Origin: Symsagittifera roscoffensis
Lineage: Eukaryota > Xenacoelomorpha > Acoela > Convolutidae
Reading direction: 5' to 3'
DNA: 60,000 nt
NCBI RefSeq assembly: GCF_963678635.1
Contig: NC_087067.1
Span: forward strand, 34,625,509-34,685,508
Shown: positions 24,600-37,023 of the stretch, piece after piece
Numbering within the stretch: position 1 is the first letter of the stretch
How the letters are laid out: each line of letters starts with the position of its first letter
Position numbers and translations under genes: made by a program
The notes under the pieces: generated by a model
The model's input: the letters and a program-made list of their open reading frames with translations, nothing else
What the model was told of the DNA's origin: nothing
Databases searched by the model: none

Positions 24600-25160
24600 T
24601 AAGCCTTTTTTTAATTGCATTTCACAATTTACACTCTTTACCTACAAAAAGACATGCTGGTTCAGAAAAAAGTTTTGGGTTGCTCAAAATTTCTACAATC
24701 CACATGCAACAATTTGAACAAAAGTTTTATAGAGCGATTGCATAACATGACAAAAAAACAAACTTTTTCCACATCCAAAACAGTTAGCGGAAAAAAGGTC
24801 TATAGTTCAATCATAGAGTTTCATTCGACACCAAAGGCCCTTAATCACCCTCCTAAGAAGAAAATTCTTATCACCCACAAAAGAAAAAAAACTAGGACAA
24901 TCCCACTACTCCTAGAAAGCCCGAAAAGCAGAAACATCCATTCACCAGCTCTTGAAACAGATCTTTTATTTGAATCTGGCGGAGAATCAAACGTTATTAA
25001 CATCACTATATGGAAAGAAATTCAAACTCTACATCCAAAACTTTTCCCTTCCAAAATCTCAAGTAAACCAGCCGCTGCACAAGGTGCGACTCTAAAAAAT
25101 TATGGAAGTTTTAACTATTTCTTATTCCAACTCGAAGAATGGAACAAAACAAATTTTTAA
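24600..25160 (+). pseudogene. Integrase N-terminus fused to a third protease copy
   Basis: A 181-codon frame (24615-25160) starts in the integrase N-terminal region and, at CTAAGAAGAAAATTCTTATCACCC (about 24862), passes in frame into the protease region (DLLFESGGESNVINI, about 24960). The fusion junction is the same as at 23018. It is a product of DNA rearrangement, not a natural retroelement protein. Confidence 0.7.
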
Positions 25161-25819
25161 ATAAATTCTTTAAGCAAATATTGCACATAACAGAAATAAA
25201 AGACAATATCGTTGGAATCCCAGTTTTTACTAAGTAGATCCCAAGTATGAACATCTTAAATAGTAAATTAAGCTATAAAGACAAAAATACAAAACTAAAT
25301 AATTCATCTTCAACATTCTTCCAAAGCTTAAACAAGCAACCCCCATTTTCTCAAAATTTTGTCCTTTATATAACCAACAACGGAAGCATCTAAAACCATT
25401 ATCGGGATCTGTAATGATTTTTCTATTAACCAAGTACGTCAATTTAAACCTGATCAAAACGAACAAAAGCTAAATATGTCTAATCTTGAGTTCAAACTAA
25501 TTCAAAAATTTTTTAGAGAAACAATTTCGCCAATCAAATATGCTAAAGATACACAAGTGTAATATCCCTACATGTATACAACAAATCATCATGTAAAATT
25601 ACACTACCTTTAGGACTTCTAGGATAATTCGAAACAAATATAACATTTCACCCTTTATAAGAAAGTGTATTAAAATCAATAATATTTTGAATTTACAAGA
25701 AATTTGTCAATCAAAAATTTTTAATAAAGATCTTTCTATTGATAATATTACAAATGACTCAAAAAAACAGGGGATATTACACAAAAAATCTTTCTTTTAA
25801 GCCAACATTTCAGATCTCA

Positions 25820-27020
25820 AAAAATACCCTGCCTCCCATTAAGCCTAATTTTAAATGCTTTTCACATTCTACACTCCTTGCCTACAAAAGGACATGCATG
25901 ATCAGAAAAAAATTATGGGCTGCTCACAATTTTTACAATCCACATGCAACAATTTGAACAAAAGTTTTATACAGCGATTGCATAATATGACAAATAAACA
26001 AACTTTTTCCATATCAAAAACAATTAGCGGAAAAAAGGTCTATAGTTCGATCACAGAGTTTCATTTGACAACCGAAGCCCTTAATCACCCTCCTAAGAAG
26101 AAAATTCTTAGGTAATTGCAATGGTTGATGCATTTAAGCATTATGTGGCACCCAATCATATATCTCATTGCAATGCTTTTTATGCTTACACAACTTTTTA
26201 CGAACGCTGATTAGCAAAATTTACCAAAAATTCTTGTCGCAGACAAGGAATTAGAACTTTAAGATAATGAAATCATAAAATTATGCTGCTTCTATAATAT
26301 AAAACAAAAACCTAGAACATCCTATGCCACAAGGACAAATGGACTCGTTGAAGGCATAAACCGTTCATTACAAGGCTACATCCGATGTATTATAAACAGA
26401 GTTGATAAAAACTACACCGAATGGTTCACAGACGTAACGTTATGGCCATTAGCATATAATTTCCAAATCTCAACAATTCTTGGTCGACTATCACCATATG
26501 ACTAGTTTTAAACCAAAAACACGTAAGCCCATCAAAAAATCCTGCTTCAAAAAAATCCTCAAAACACGCACAAGTTTATTGTCAACTTAACAAAGATCCA
26601 ACTTGTTATATTCTATCAACTCAGACTTAAAATGAAGATCATTTTCATCATCCACAAATTTTAATAAGCATCTGAAATCCACACAAAATGGAATTTTATC
26701 AGAGATGAAAGAACACAATGGAATCTATCACAAAATCGCAAAGAATTTAGTACAAAGACAAATAATCCAATTTCGATTAAATTCACAATTATCGCCAGCA
26801 TCAGATCTAAAAATAGGAACATTTGTTTTAATCCCAAATTTTATAACCCCGAAAAAAAATTTCGAAGAAATTACAACCTATCCATCGAGGACTCTTTCAA
26901 ATAATCGAAAAACCTACAGATGTCACATATAAACTTATACATCATAATAAAAAAGAAATAATACAGCATAGAAACAATCTTTTAGCGTACTACTTGAAGG
27001 AATACGCTCTCCGTTATTAA
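25820..27020 (+). pseudogene. Integrase remnant of E2 (core and C-terminal module)
   Basis: At about 25820 (after CAGATCTCAAAAAA) the sequence jumps again to the integrase N-terminus. It then continues past the point where the other copies break (26100) into the catalytic core (GACAAGG for the second Asp; GGACTCGTTGAAGGC for the Glu region, about 26341). A 75-codon frame at 26705-26932 (ASDLKIGTFVLIPNF) leads to the GPY/F-like C-terminal module. Stops and frameshifts interrupt it. Confidence 0.7.
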
Positions 27021-28338
27021 ACACAATTTACTCCTTCACAGGACTACATATCGTTGTCAACACCACACAAAATAACGTGGAACAAAAATCAACAAACTCC
27101 AATTAGTTCTCCCAATAGTCTCACATAATATATCACACAAAACCCAAAACAAATAAATCAGAAACAAAGACTAAACCGTAAGTTACATAAACAGATTCTT
27201 ATACCCAAAATTCAAAAAATCAACCAAGAAAAGATCAGAAAACCTTTATTCCAAAATCTAAATTCCTAACAAAGTAGATTTTCAGAAATCCCGATGAGTA
27301 ATTAAACAACATTAAAAAAACATTTTCAATTAAGCCTTACAGTAATTGTTTAATACAACTATTCATTATACTCGTGAAAATTAGTTCAAAATCAACCACT
27401 CAAATTGATTTGCAATCATCGTATTTCTCTCTAAACACAACCACTCTGATTAGCTGAAATTTCTGAACTTTTCTGACCTCCGGGTCAAAATAAGCACTAC
27501 CGTTCTGTTTGACATTTTAAACCAATCTATCAATCAGCAGAGAAATCAACAAAATTGTCTCAATGTTTACCCCGTAATTCCTTCAGAGAAAAATATTTAT
27601 TAGACTAAAAATAAAACTCGACATGATCACTTAGCCTCAACCCGATCTACATCCAAATATCAACTAATCATCCTACAAATAAAAACAAGACATATAATTG
27701 TAACTTTTAAAAATCTAGACTTTTTTCACCAAAAACTGCTCATATCCAACCCACTTGTAAACAATAAATAGAAAAACCGACCCTACATGCCTTCGATTTT
27801 CAAAAATGTAAAAACTTCGACAAAGTAACTTACTTTTCGAATGCTTCTTTCAAACTCAATTCAACAAATAAAACGATTCATTTCTACTCTTCTCCAAATT
27901 TTTGCAACACTTTTCCAACTTTGCATTTTTCTCATAACCGTTTTATTAGAACTAGCAATCCTTTTTTTCTAATTTTTGCAGCTAATTCATTCTTTTTAAA
28001 TCCCTAATACAAATCTACCTTTCCCTCTCCAAACATTATTGACCCACCTAATCCGGTACGAAACTTAATGTTTAACAAATGGAAGTTAGCTAACTTTTCT
28101 CCTTTCTCTAATTTTAACAATTCTTAAATGCATAGAAAAGGCAAAAATTACCTTTGCAATAGCAACAAGTTTTTTTTTGCAGAATAATATAAAGAACATA
28201 GACCTAAACAAATAAGAATAAATAAAATGTATTTCGAAATTGCTAATCTATCAAAGAATCCCCACCAACCACTACATTCCAAGACCCTCCGACTACACCG
28301 ACGTCTAGCTAAACAAACCAACCCCATTCAGGTATCTA

Positions 28339-28560
28339 ATTCGTAAAAAACCCTTATAAATTTGAAGAAAAGGACGCATCACTATCCGATCCGTTAAAAT
28401 CAGCTATTCGTCAAGCACCCCTATGTGAAAAACAATACGAGCCAACATATAACATCTACCCCTCACTTCAACAAGACCTTAATAGAACCAGACATCCAAA
28501 CCAACTCCAAATTTTAACACCAACCTTAGATGTTGAGGGCACCAACCTAAGAAACATGTA
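28339..28560 (+). other. Coding-like stretch in U1, unknown product
   Basis: An open frame of about 74 codons begins after a TAA with FVKNPYKFEEKDASL and ends LRNM before a TAA. Just upstream, in the adjacent frame, a Pro/Thr/Ser-rich stretch (PPTTPTSS) is conserved in U2. The layout suggests the N-terminus of a retroelement-type ORF or a host exon. No known domain was identified. Confidence 0.35.
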
Positions 28561-30854
28561 ATCATTTTGAGAGATATTCTAAAACAGCTAAGTACACCAG
28601 TGCACAAAATTGGCCTAAGTTTAGGTTTCTTCCGCGTAACTTGAAGCGGCACTTAAAACCATTTTGGACATTGTTTACTTGCTATTTCAACAAAATTTTT
28701 TACATCCATCGACAGCAAATGATCAAAATTACTCTCAAAGACAATCAAAGATAACGTGAGGAATTGATTGTCTTAGTGTTCCTGTTATTTTTATAATCAA
28801 AAAACTATTCTAGTTTTATTCAGAAAAAAAATCAATTTTCACTTTGAAGCACTTACCAGTTTTTTTTTGGGTTGAAAATGTCAGTTTTCATCATCCGCTG
28901 TAAAATTTTCAAAAAGCGTGAAAATGTAAGAAACAGCAGATTTAAGTAGAGTTGTCGCTGAGATTTTTTTCTGTCACAGGAACAATTTTTATCTCCTTTT
29001 AATCGGTAAAGAGTTAGCTATCCTTCTGCTTTTAACAAGTTTTCTCTAAGTGTGTTGACCAGGACGAAAAACGATAAACACAAATTTAGGGTTCCATTTA
29101 ATGTTGCAAAAATCAGGCGCCATAACTTCCCCAGAAAATATTATTCAAACAAAAATTACCGCGAAAAACGGGGTTAATTCATGATTAATTCAATTTTGTT
29201 GACTGCTAAAAAAAGTCATGTTTACCGTATGAAAAAAGTGTTTTTTTTATTTAACAATTTGGGAGCATTTTGCGCAATTTTTTCTAGAATGTACACGAGC
29301 CAATTTTGTATTAAAAGGTTGGGTCCAAGTTTCACAAAACAGTTAACACCATATTTTTTGGAAGAAATTCTTTGCAACTATTATACTTGTTAACTTTGCC
29401 ATTACTCAACCCAATTTCCGAAATGGGAATTTTAATTATTAATAAATTTTTGTTTTCTTATAGTTTAATCAGCACTGCATAACAGAAACCATGAAAACTA
29501 GCATCAGATACTTTGGAAATTTTCGTGAGTTTGAAAATCTGGATAGTTTTTTGGATAAGTGACAACAGATTTTGACATGATTTCATATTAGCTGATAAAA
29601 GTTTTTTTTAGTGTCAAAGATAACGTAAGGAAATGGTTGTCTTAGTGTTCTTGTTATTTATATCATCAAAAAATTTTATTCTGGTTTGAGCCACATCTAA
29701 GACATTTTGCGTTTATGAGCGAGAGCTCAAAAATAGTCCTATGACTATTTAATAATTGATTAAATTCTTTCTCTTGATCGAAAACTTCGTTTTCTGGTTA
29801 ATTCTAGGCAGAATACTCAATTTAAAACTCCAAAAGCTAACAAATAACGGAATTGAGGTTAAATTAGTTCTAAATTGGGATCAAATATTGTTGGAAAGCG
29901 TTAGTATGTAAGATTTTCATCAAATCAAACAATTCTTTGTTGAGAGTACTAAAAGCTTAATTCGTCAAAATTCAATTTCAATGTCGCCCAGTATACTGTG
30001 CTGACTTGAATTATCTGACAGTTCAACAGAACTTGAAACTTGTTTTTCTCAAACATGGTTTACTTAAGATGCATTGATATGGTACAGTTTGTTTTGCGCT
30101 ATTCAGGCACGAACTTTTACTCCGTAAACGGATCATTTTTGATTTTATTAGCCAATCAATACTTACGCCAAAACTACAGGTTCAATTGCTGACAAAACTA
30201 TGTCTATTTGACCTCGTAAGCTGCACTTAAACAGACCTCGTAAGCAGCTTCTACATTCTGACAAAAAATTTCAAAAGCCAAAAAAAAAATATTTTCACAA
30301 TTCATAACAACAAATTGATTTTTATTAGCTAATCTGAAACATCTTCCGCAGTTTCTTGCAGTTTATATCTTTCTTAAACTCTTTTGAGCAACATAAGAGG
30401 CGCTCATTTTGATATAGCTTTGTCAGCAATTGACTCTGAAGTTCTGGAAAATTTTTTGATTGACTAAAACATCCCGAAAAAGCTTCGTTTTTGGAGTAAA
30501 TAGATGAGACGGAAACTTGCAAAAAAAAAACAAAATGCGTTATATTTTAATTGCTAAGAAACCAACGAAGTTTTGTATTCAACTATAAAATAAAACAAAA
30601 TAATTTTGATAACGAAAAACCAAAATCCTAAATCGATGGTTGTTCTTGTTGAGCAAAAAAAATGTGATAACTAAAATAAAAAACATTATTTGGCTAATGT
30701 GTGCACTGGATAGGCGCGCAATTTTTTGCCTGTCTAACCCTGGATTCCAGCGACAAGTCTTTAAATATCTTCCAAAATGTAACTGGGTTCCATTAACAAC
30801 ATTTCCGAGGATTCCGCGTACAAATACCTGTGACTTAAATTTTGTCAGCACATT

Positions 30855-31000
30855 TGTTTTGTTGCGGATTCCACAACTGTAGGTGGATTCCGCAACTGTA
30901 AGTGGAATCCGCAAAAAGAAAGTGAAATCCGCAAACTTAAGTGGAATCCGCAAAATTCGTAAGCGGAATCCGCAAAATAAGCAGATTCCGCAATTTTTTT
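30855..31000. repeat. Minisatellite of GGATTCCGC dyads (U1)
   Basis: Six or more units of about 18-22 bp around TGCGGATTCCGCA or its complement form, separated by (A/T)GTAAGT-like spacers. Apart from the central base each core is palindromic. Equivalent arrays occur in U2 (about 35040-35190) and U3 (about 40470-40610). Confidence 0.8.
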
Positions 31001-31747
31001 TTTTACCAAACTTGCCTATGAACATTTAAAAGCTAGAGGTGAAATTATAATCTATAGCAACGGACAATTTCAAAGCAAGGACTTAATCGTTGCCAGCGGA
31101 ATCCACAAAAGAATCTCAAAACACTGGTGAACTAAATGGGTGCGGATGTCAAAACTTTATCGATCACCCGATGATCGGATGTGTTTTTGGAAGCGGAATG
31201 CCATTTAGGGTTTTAAATGGTTTGAAATGGGTTTGAAATGGCCGTTCAGGGTTTGATATGGAATTTTAGCTTGGAAATTGTTCACAAAATTATCATTACT
31301 GATCAGTATATGAGATGAGATGGTTCACTTGGTTCAGAAATCATCATCACTCATTAGTATTTGAAATGAGATGGTTGAGTTGGTTCACAAATCATCATCA
31401 ATAATCAAAGATGAGACGTGTCCGAGGTTTATTGGGATAAATGACGGCTCGATTGTGTTTTTTGAAAACTGAATTGAAACATCCTCTGAAAACTGGATTA
31501 AATTAGCTCCTTCATGTTTCGTTGAGCAATTTGATCATTTCGATCAAAAAAAGTATAGTCAAAATTGAATCCGCAATTTAATCAAATTATGGTCAGAAAT
31601 AAATTTTCATGGTTTTTAACTATTGTTGAGCAGTTTGATCATTTTTTCGGTTTTTTTCTCTTGTCTCCTCAGCTGTTTTGGCTGTTTCTGTATCCCATCC
31701 CTCAAAATATCCACCTGCGACAAACGAGCTATGAAAATCAGCTCAGA

Positions 31748-34700
31748 ATCAGCCGCTCAAATTGTTTTGCAATCATTGTATTTCTCTCTGAATACCACCA
31801 CTCTTATAAGCTGACATTTCTCCAATTTGAACTAGATCTGAAACTATAACTTGAAGATTTCCTGGTCAAAATAAGCACTACCGTTCTGTTTGACATTTTA
31901 AACCAATCTATCAATCAGCACATAGATCACCAAAATTGTCTCAACGTATACGCCGTAATTCCCTCAACGAAATATTTTGAAGAAGACTAAAGATAAAATT
32001 CGACATGATCACTTATCCTCATTTCGATACTCCTCCAAATATCCCCTAATTGTCCTACAAATGAAAACAAGACCTAGAAACATAACTCCTAATTACCCAG
32101 ACTTTCTTTCACCAAAAACTCTTCATATCCAACCCACTTGTCAAAAATCAATAAGCAATTCGACCACACTTGGCTTCCATTTCAAAAAATACTTCGACAA
32201 AGCAAAATACTTTTAAAATGCTTTTTTCATCATCAGTTACACAAGTAAAATTAATCATTCAACTTTTCTACCTTTTTTCTAACTTTGGATTTTTCTCATA
32301 ACCGATTTTTAGAACTAACAACCTTTTTTTCTTCTAATTTTTTTCAACTAATTCTTTCTTTTCTAATCCTTAAAACAGAAATACCTTTCACTCTCCAAAA
32401 CCATTGACCACCTAACCAGGTACGAAACTTAATATTTCACAAATTATGCTAAGTTTTCTAAGTAAAAAGGATACTCCTATCCTTTTCGTAATTTTTCTAA
32501 TTTTTCTCATTTCTATAATTTTAACAATACTTTGAAGAAAACTATAAAGAACATAGACTTAAATAAACACGAACATACAAGATATATTTCAAAATGGCTA
32601 ATCCACACCCTATCAAAGAGCGCCACCAACCACTACATTCTATGACCCTCCAAGCACACCGACATCTAGCCAAACAAGCCACCCCCAATCTTCTTCACGT
32701 ATCTCATTTGTAGAAAAACCTTATATAGTTGAAAAAAGCCAACCACAGAAATATGTGTTTGTTTTTAGCGAGATTCTAAAACAGCCAAGTACACCAGTGG
32801 ACAAAAATTGGCGTAAATTTAGTTTTTTTCCTACAGCGCGTAACTTGAAGCCGCGCTTAAAACTATTTTAGACCTAGTTTAATTAAAATTTCAACAAAAT
32901 TTTTGCACTAACCGACAGCAAGTGATCAAAATTACCCTCTGTGAAAATAGCAACTTTCACTTTGAAGTATTTACCTTTTTTTTCCGGTTCCGAACATACC
33001 AGTTTTCATCATCCGCTTCAAAACGCGTGAAATTGTAAGAAACAGCAGAGTTAAGTAGAGTTGTCACTGTGATTAATTCGCACTTCTCGCTGAGATTTTT
33101 TACTGCGTTTAATCGAGAAAGAGTTAGCTACTCTTCTGCTTTTAACATGTTTTCTCTAATTGTGTTGACCAGGACAAAAAATAATTAACACAAAACTAAA
33201 AGATTTTCACCAGAACTATTACGGTTCCATTTAATGTTGCAAAAATTAGGCTCCATGATCTCCCCAGGAAGGGTTTTTCAAACAAAAATTACGGCAAAAA
33301 CGGGGTTAGATAATGATTAATTTAAATTTGTTGACTGCCAAAAAATATCATGTTTACCGTATGAGAAAAGTGTTTTTTTATTTAACAATTTGGGAGCATT
33401 TTGCGCAATTTTTGTAAAATGTACACGAGCCAATTTTGTATTAAAATGTTGGGCGCAAGTTTCGCAAAACAATTATTGCCATTTTTTTATGGAAGAAATT
33501 CTTTGTAACTATTATACTGGTTATTTTTCCAATACTCAGCCTACTTTCAGAAACTCGAGTTTTAATTGTTTTTGTTTTTCTGGTTTTCTTATAGTTTAAT
33601 CAGCACTACATAGCAGAAACAATGAAAATCTAGCATCAGAAACTTGGAAAGTTTTCGTGAGTTTGAAAATCTGCATAGTTTTTTTTATAAGTGACAACAG
33701 ATTTTGACATGATTTCATATAAGGTCATAAAAGATTTCTTGAGTGTCAAAGATAATGCAAGGAAGTGATTGTCTTAGTTTTCTCGTTACTTTTATTATCA
33801 AAAAGTATTCTTCGTTGAGCCACATCTAAGACATTTTGGTTTAAGGGTAGAAGGCCTAAAATAATCTTACGAATAATTAAAATTGAAATTCTTTTTTCTC
33901 CTGATCAAAAAGTGCGTTTTCTGATTAATTTTAGGCAGAAAACTCAATCAAAAATTCCAAAAGCTAACAAAGAACGGAATTGAGGTTATAAATTAATTTC
34001 AAATTGGGATCAAACTTTGTTTGAAAGCGTTAGTATGTAAAATTTTCATCAATTCAAACAACTCTTTGCAGAGCTTGCTAAAAGCTAAATTCGACAAAAT
34101 TCAATTTCAGTGTCGCCCAGTATACGGTGCTGATTTAAATTATCTGACAATTCAACAAAACTTAAAACTTGTTCTTCTCAAATAGGATTTATTTGAAGCA
34201 AAAAGAAAAGATAAAAAACAGACTTCGACTTATAGATGCATTGACATGGTGCAGTTTGTTTTGTGCAAATCAGGCACGAATTTTTTGACTCCATAAACGG
34301 ATCCTTTTTTATTTTATTAGTCAATCAATAATTACGCCAAAACTACCGGTTCAATTGCTGACAAAATTATTTTAGTTTGACCTCGGGAGCTGCACTTAAG
34401 CAGACCTCGAAAGCAGCTTCTGCATTCTGAAAAAAAAATATTCAAAAGCCAAAAAAAAATTATTTTAAACATTCATATTAACAGTTTAATTTTTTTTTTC
34501 CATTCTGAAACATTTTCAGCAGTTTCTTGCAGTTTATTTTTCTTAAACTCGTTTGAGCAACGTACGAGGCTCATTTTGATAAAATTTTGTCACTAATTGA
34601 TTCTGTAGTTCTGGAATAATTTTTTGTTGACTAAAACATCCAAAAAAAGCTTCGTTTTTGGGGTAAAAATTGGGACGGAAACTCGCAAAAAAACCAAATA

Positions 34701-36000
34701 CATTATACTATTACTGCTAAAAATTGAAGTAAGTTTTGTATTCAACTAAAATTTAAAGTGGAAAATTTTAGATGACGAAAAATCAAAAACGAAAATCAGC
34801 TACTTCCTTAGTAAATAGATGGTTATTTTTGAGCAAATAAAAATCTGATGAGTAAAATAAAAACATTACGAGTCTAAACTGTGCACTCAATAGGCGCACA
34901 TTTTTGTGTATTACTAAACCTGGATTCCAGTGACAAGTCTTTAGGTATTTTCCAAAATGTAATTGGGTTCCATTAACAAAATTTCCGTGGATTCCGCGTA
35001 CAAATACCTGTAACGTAAATTTTGTCGGCCTATTTGTTTTGTTACGGATTTTGCAGCTTTAAGTGGATTCCGCAATTGTAAGTGGATTCCGCAAAATGTA
35101 AGCGAAATCCGCAAATTTAAGTGGAATCTGCAAAAGTTTTGAGAGGAATCAGCAACTGTAGGCATATTCCAAAATTATTTGCTGGATTGAGCAATTTTGT
35201 TTATTACTGAACTTGCATATGAACAATTAAAAGCTAGAGGTAAAATTATTACCTATAGCAACGCTCAATTTTGAAGCAAGGCCTTATTCATTGCCAGCAG
35301 ATTCCACAAACGAATCTGGTGAACTACACATTGGTTAACTAAATAGGTGGGGATGATAAATCTTTATCGACCACCCGATGAACAGATGACTTTTTGGGAT
35401 CGGAAAGCCATTTAGGGTTTTAAACAGTTTAAAACAGCAGTTCAGGGGTTGACATGGCAGTTCAAGGTTTGAAATGGTTAACAAACTGTCAGTACTCATC
35501 AGTATATGAGATGAGATGGTTCACTTGGTTCAGAAATCATCATCACTCATCAGTATTTGAGATGAGATTGTTGATTTGGTTCAGAAATCATCATCAATAA
35601 TCAGAGATGAGATGTTTCCGAGGTTTATTGGAACAGATGACGGCTCGATTGTTTTTTTGAACGCTGAACAGGAACATCCTATGAAAACAGGGTCAAATAT
35701 CCTCTTTTACTATAACTGTAAAGACAAACTGGAGAAATCGGTTAAAAAAAAACAGAATGAACAACATGTAAAAAATGTTTTCAAATAGTGTTGAGCAATT
35801 TGATCAACTCGGCCAAAAAAAATATAGTCAGAATTGGATCCGCAGTTTGATCAAAAAATGGTTAAAAATGTATCATTATTTTTAACTATTGTTGAGCAAT
35901 TTGATCAATTTTTCGGTTCTTTTTTCTCGTCTCCTCGGCTGTTTCGACTGTTTTTGAATTTTTTTCCTCGAAATTTTCACCCTCGACAAACAGACTCTGT
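31748..36000. repeat. Unit U2 of the 4.36-kb tandem repeat
   Basis: A second copy of U1 with moderate divergence. It is shorter around the coding-like stretch (jump near 32750). It contains the GTGTTGACCAGGAC landmark (about 33162), a degenerate GGATTCCGC array (35040-35190) and a 70-codon ORF at 35576-35788 (MFPRFIGTDDGSIVFLNA) whose frame is broken in U1 and U3. Its right edge lies near 35990 (TCGACAAACAGACTC). Confidence 0.8.
32616..32872 (+). other. Pro/Thr-rich coding-like stretch in U2
   Basis: The frame reads PPTTTFYDPPSTPTSS, then RISFVEKPYIVEK, and stays open to a TAG near 32870. It corresponds to 28260-28560 in U1, where related peptides appear (DPPTTPTSS, FVKNPYKFEEK). A candidate start ATGGCTAATCC at 32594 lies one base out of frame, so the reading frame is probably broken. 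Conservation of peptide-level pattern between U1 and U2 suggests former coding function. Confidence 0.35.
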
Positions 36001-36345
36001 TGTTTCATTGGTTTTATGTGTTCCTGTGCATACTGCTGGTATTCTTAATCTGGTTTGTTTTTTGAAATTTCTCCTGATAAAGTTTTTGAATTTGAATTGA
36101 ATTTATATTTCTCTTTCACAAATCTGTACCCACTTTTTTGACGTGTTTGTTATCTGACGTTTAATCGTAATTAAAACAAAAGCTTTCACTGAGTCAAGCG
36201 AAGTTTTTTTACGGACAAACGAAGGGTGTAATATTTTCGAACTCCAAAAGAAATCAATTTTTTTGTCAGTTGAGTGCGAAGAATAACAGCATCAAAGTGT
36301 TCTCTCAGACGCTTCTTTAACAAATCTCTAAGATATTATCTCATT
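36000..36345. other. Intergenic, nothing recognised
   Basis: AT-rich sequence between the end of U2 and the Artemis-like locus. No ORF, splice-bounded block or repeat could be assigned. Confidence 0.4.
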
Positions 36346-37023
36346 TTAAGTGAAGAACATTGCGTTTGGAAGGGTTGTAAGCACTTCTTGACTTGGGACG
36401 CCCGGCTTGCAAGGCAGTTTTAAGTTCGCAGACAGAGACGACGGCTTGCAGAAATGGATTATAGTACACTCCGCCTCTAAGGTGAGCCAATTTTTAATTG
36501 ACGGAACAAATTTGTAAAGTTGATACTGACTTAATGAAACGTGAAATCTAAGTGCAAGCTCTTTCATTAAAAACCCATAGCCGTAGCGAGTTTTGATACA
36601 AAAATAGAACACATTTTTTTGAAATGAACAGAGGAATATGGACAGAGCTTAAGATGGCTGAAAGACAGCTCTCCCTACAAAGTAAAAAATTGGAATCTAT
36701 TTTTCGTAACGTTGTGTCGATGTAAATTTTATCAAAGTTCTGAACAGCAGATTCTTTCATTTTCATCTCACTATCTGAATCCTGTGGGTTTAAAAATGTA
36801 GTTAACTGAACATAAAGCGGCAATGCACTCAACAGAGCAGCCGAAATTTCCGACAGTCATTTTTAAGTTAAAGTGTTTTAACATTTCGAAGAGCTCAGGC
36901 TCATTGAGGCCCACCTTGTGATCTGTATGACAGTGCGAAAGAAAATAGATCGTATATTTGAGGTTCTCAACATAGAAGCAATCAATTGAAACCCCGGAAA
37001 CTCTGATGTAAGACCGGCAAACT
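36346..37023 (-). pseudogene. Artemis/SNM1-type metallo-beta-lactamase nuclease, broken (copy 1)
   Basis: Minus strand. The exon starting at 37023 (acceptor tttgtttcag) encodes VSIDCFYVENLKYTIYFLSH, then CHTDHKVGL: the HxHxDH metal-binding motif II of the beta-CASP/SNM1 family, which trims and opens DNA ends in repair. The next exon starts at 36781 (acceptor aacccacag) and gives QNFDKIYIDTTL, matching the family's YxDTT segment. After a frameshift at the T7/A7 run 36614-36620 comes VFYFCIKTRYGYGFLMKE, then LEAECTIIHFCKPSSL, colinear with Artemis. The stretch expected between these exons, with motif III (HCPGS-like) and the TGDFR region, is absent. The missing metal ligand and the frameshift make a pseudogene likely. 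A homopolymer sequencing error could explain only the frameshift. Confidence 0.7.

Larger units (their letters stand above)
15497..27390 (+). mobile_element. Decayed Ty3/gypsy-type retroelement E2 with internal tandem duplications
   Basis: The longer relative of E1. The order is leader ORF, gag, protease, RT, RNase H, then integrase, which is the Ty3/gypsy order. The pol part is rearranged into three consecutive partial units, each starting with the protease region (about 19914, 23041 and 24898). Many stops and frameshifts show that it is inactive. Its 3' end (AACTATTCATTATACTCGTG) matches the 3' end of E1. No terminal repeats were recognised. Confidence 0.8.
27391..31747. repeat. Unit U1 of a 4.36-kb tandem repeat
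   Basis: A 4357-bp unit followed directly by a second copy (31748 onward) in the same orientation. Landmarks in order are TCAAATTG...TTTGCAATCAT at the left edge, a Pro/Thr-rich coding-like stretch near 28230-28560, the line GTGTTGACCAGGAC (about 29050), a GGATTCCGC minisatellite (about 30860-31000) and a GAGATGAGATGGTT segment (about 31310-31400). It starts where E2 ends. Its nature is unknown: it could be an unclassified mobile element or a duplicated genomic segment. Confidence 0.8.

Noticed and set aside
30855-31000. CRISPR-like array of GGATTCCGC repeats
   Set aside because: The units are short and imperfect, spacers are not unique sequences, and the genomic context is eukaryotic.
31200-31260. 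TTTAGGGTTT-like runs as an interstitial telomere
   Set aside because: Only single degenerate copies occur (CATTTAGGGTTTTAAATGG) and there is no tandem TTAGGG array.
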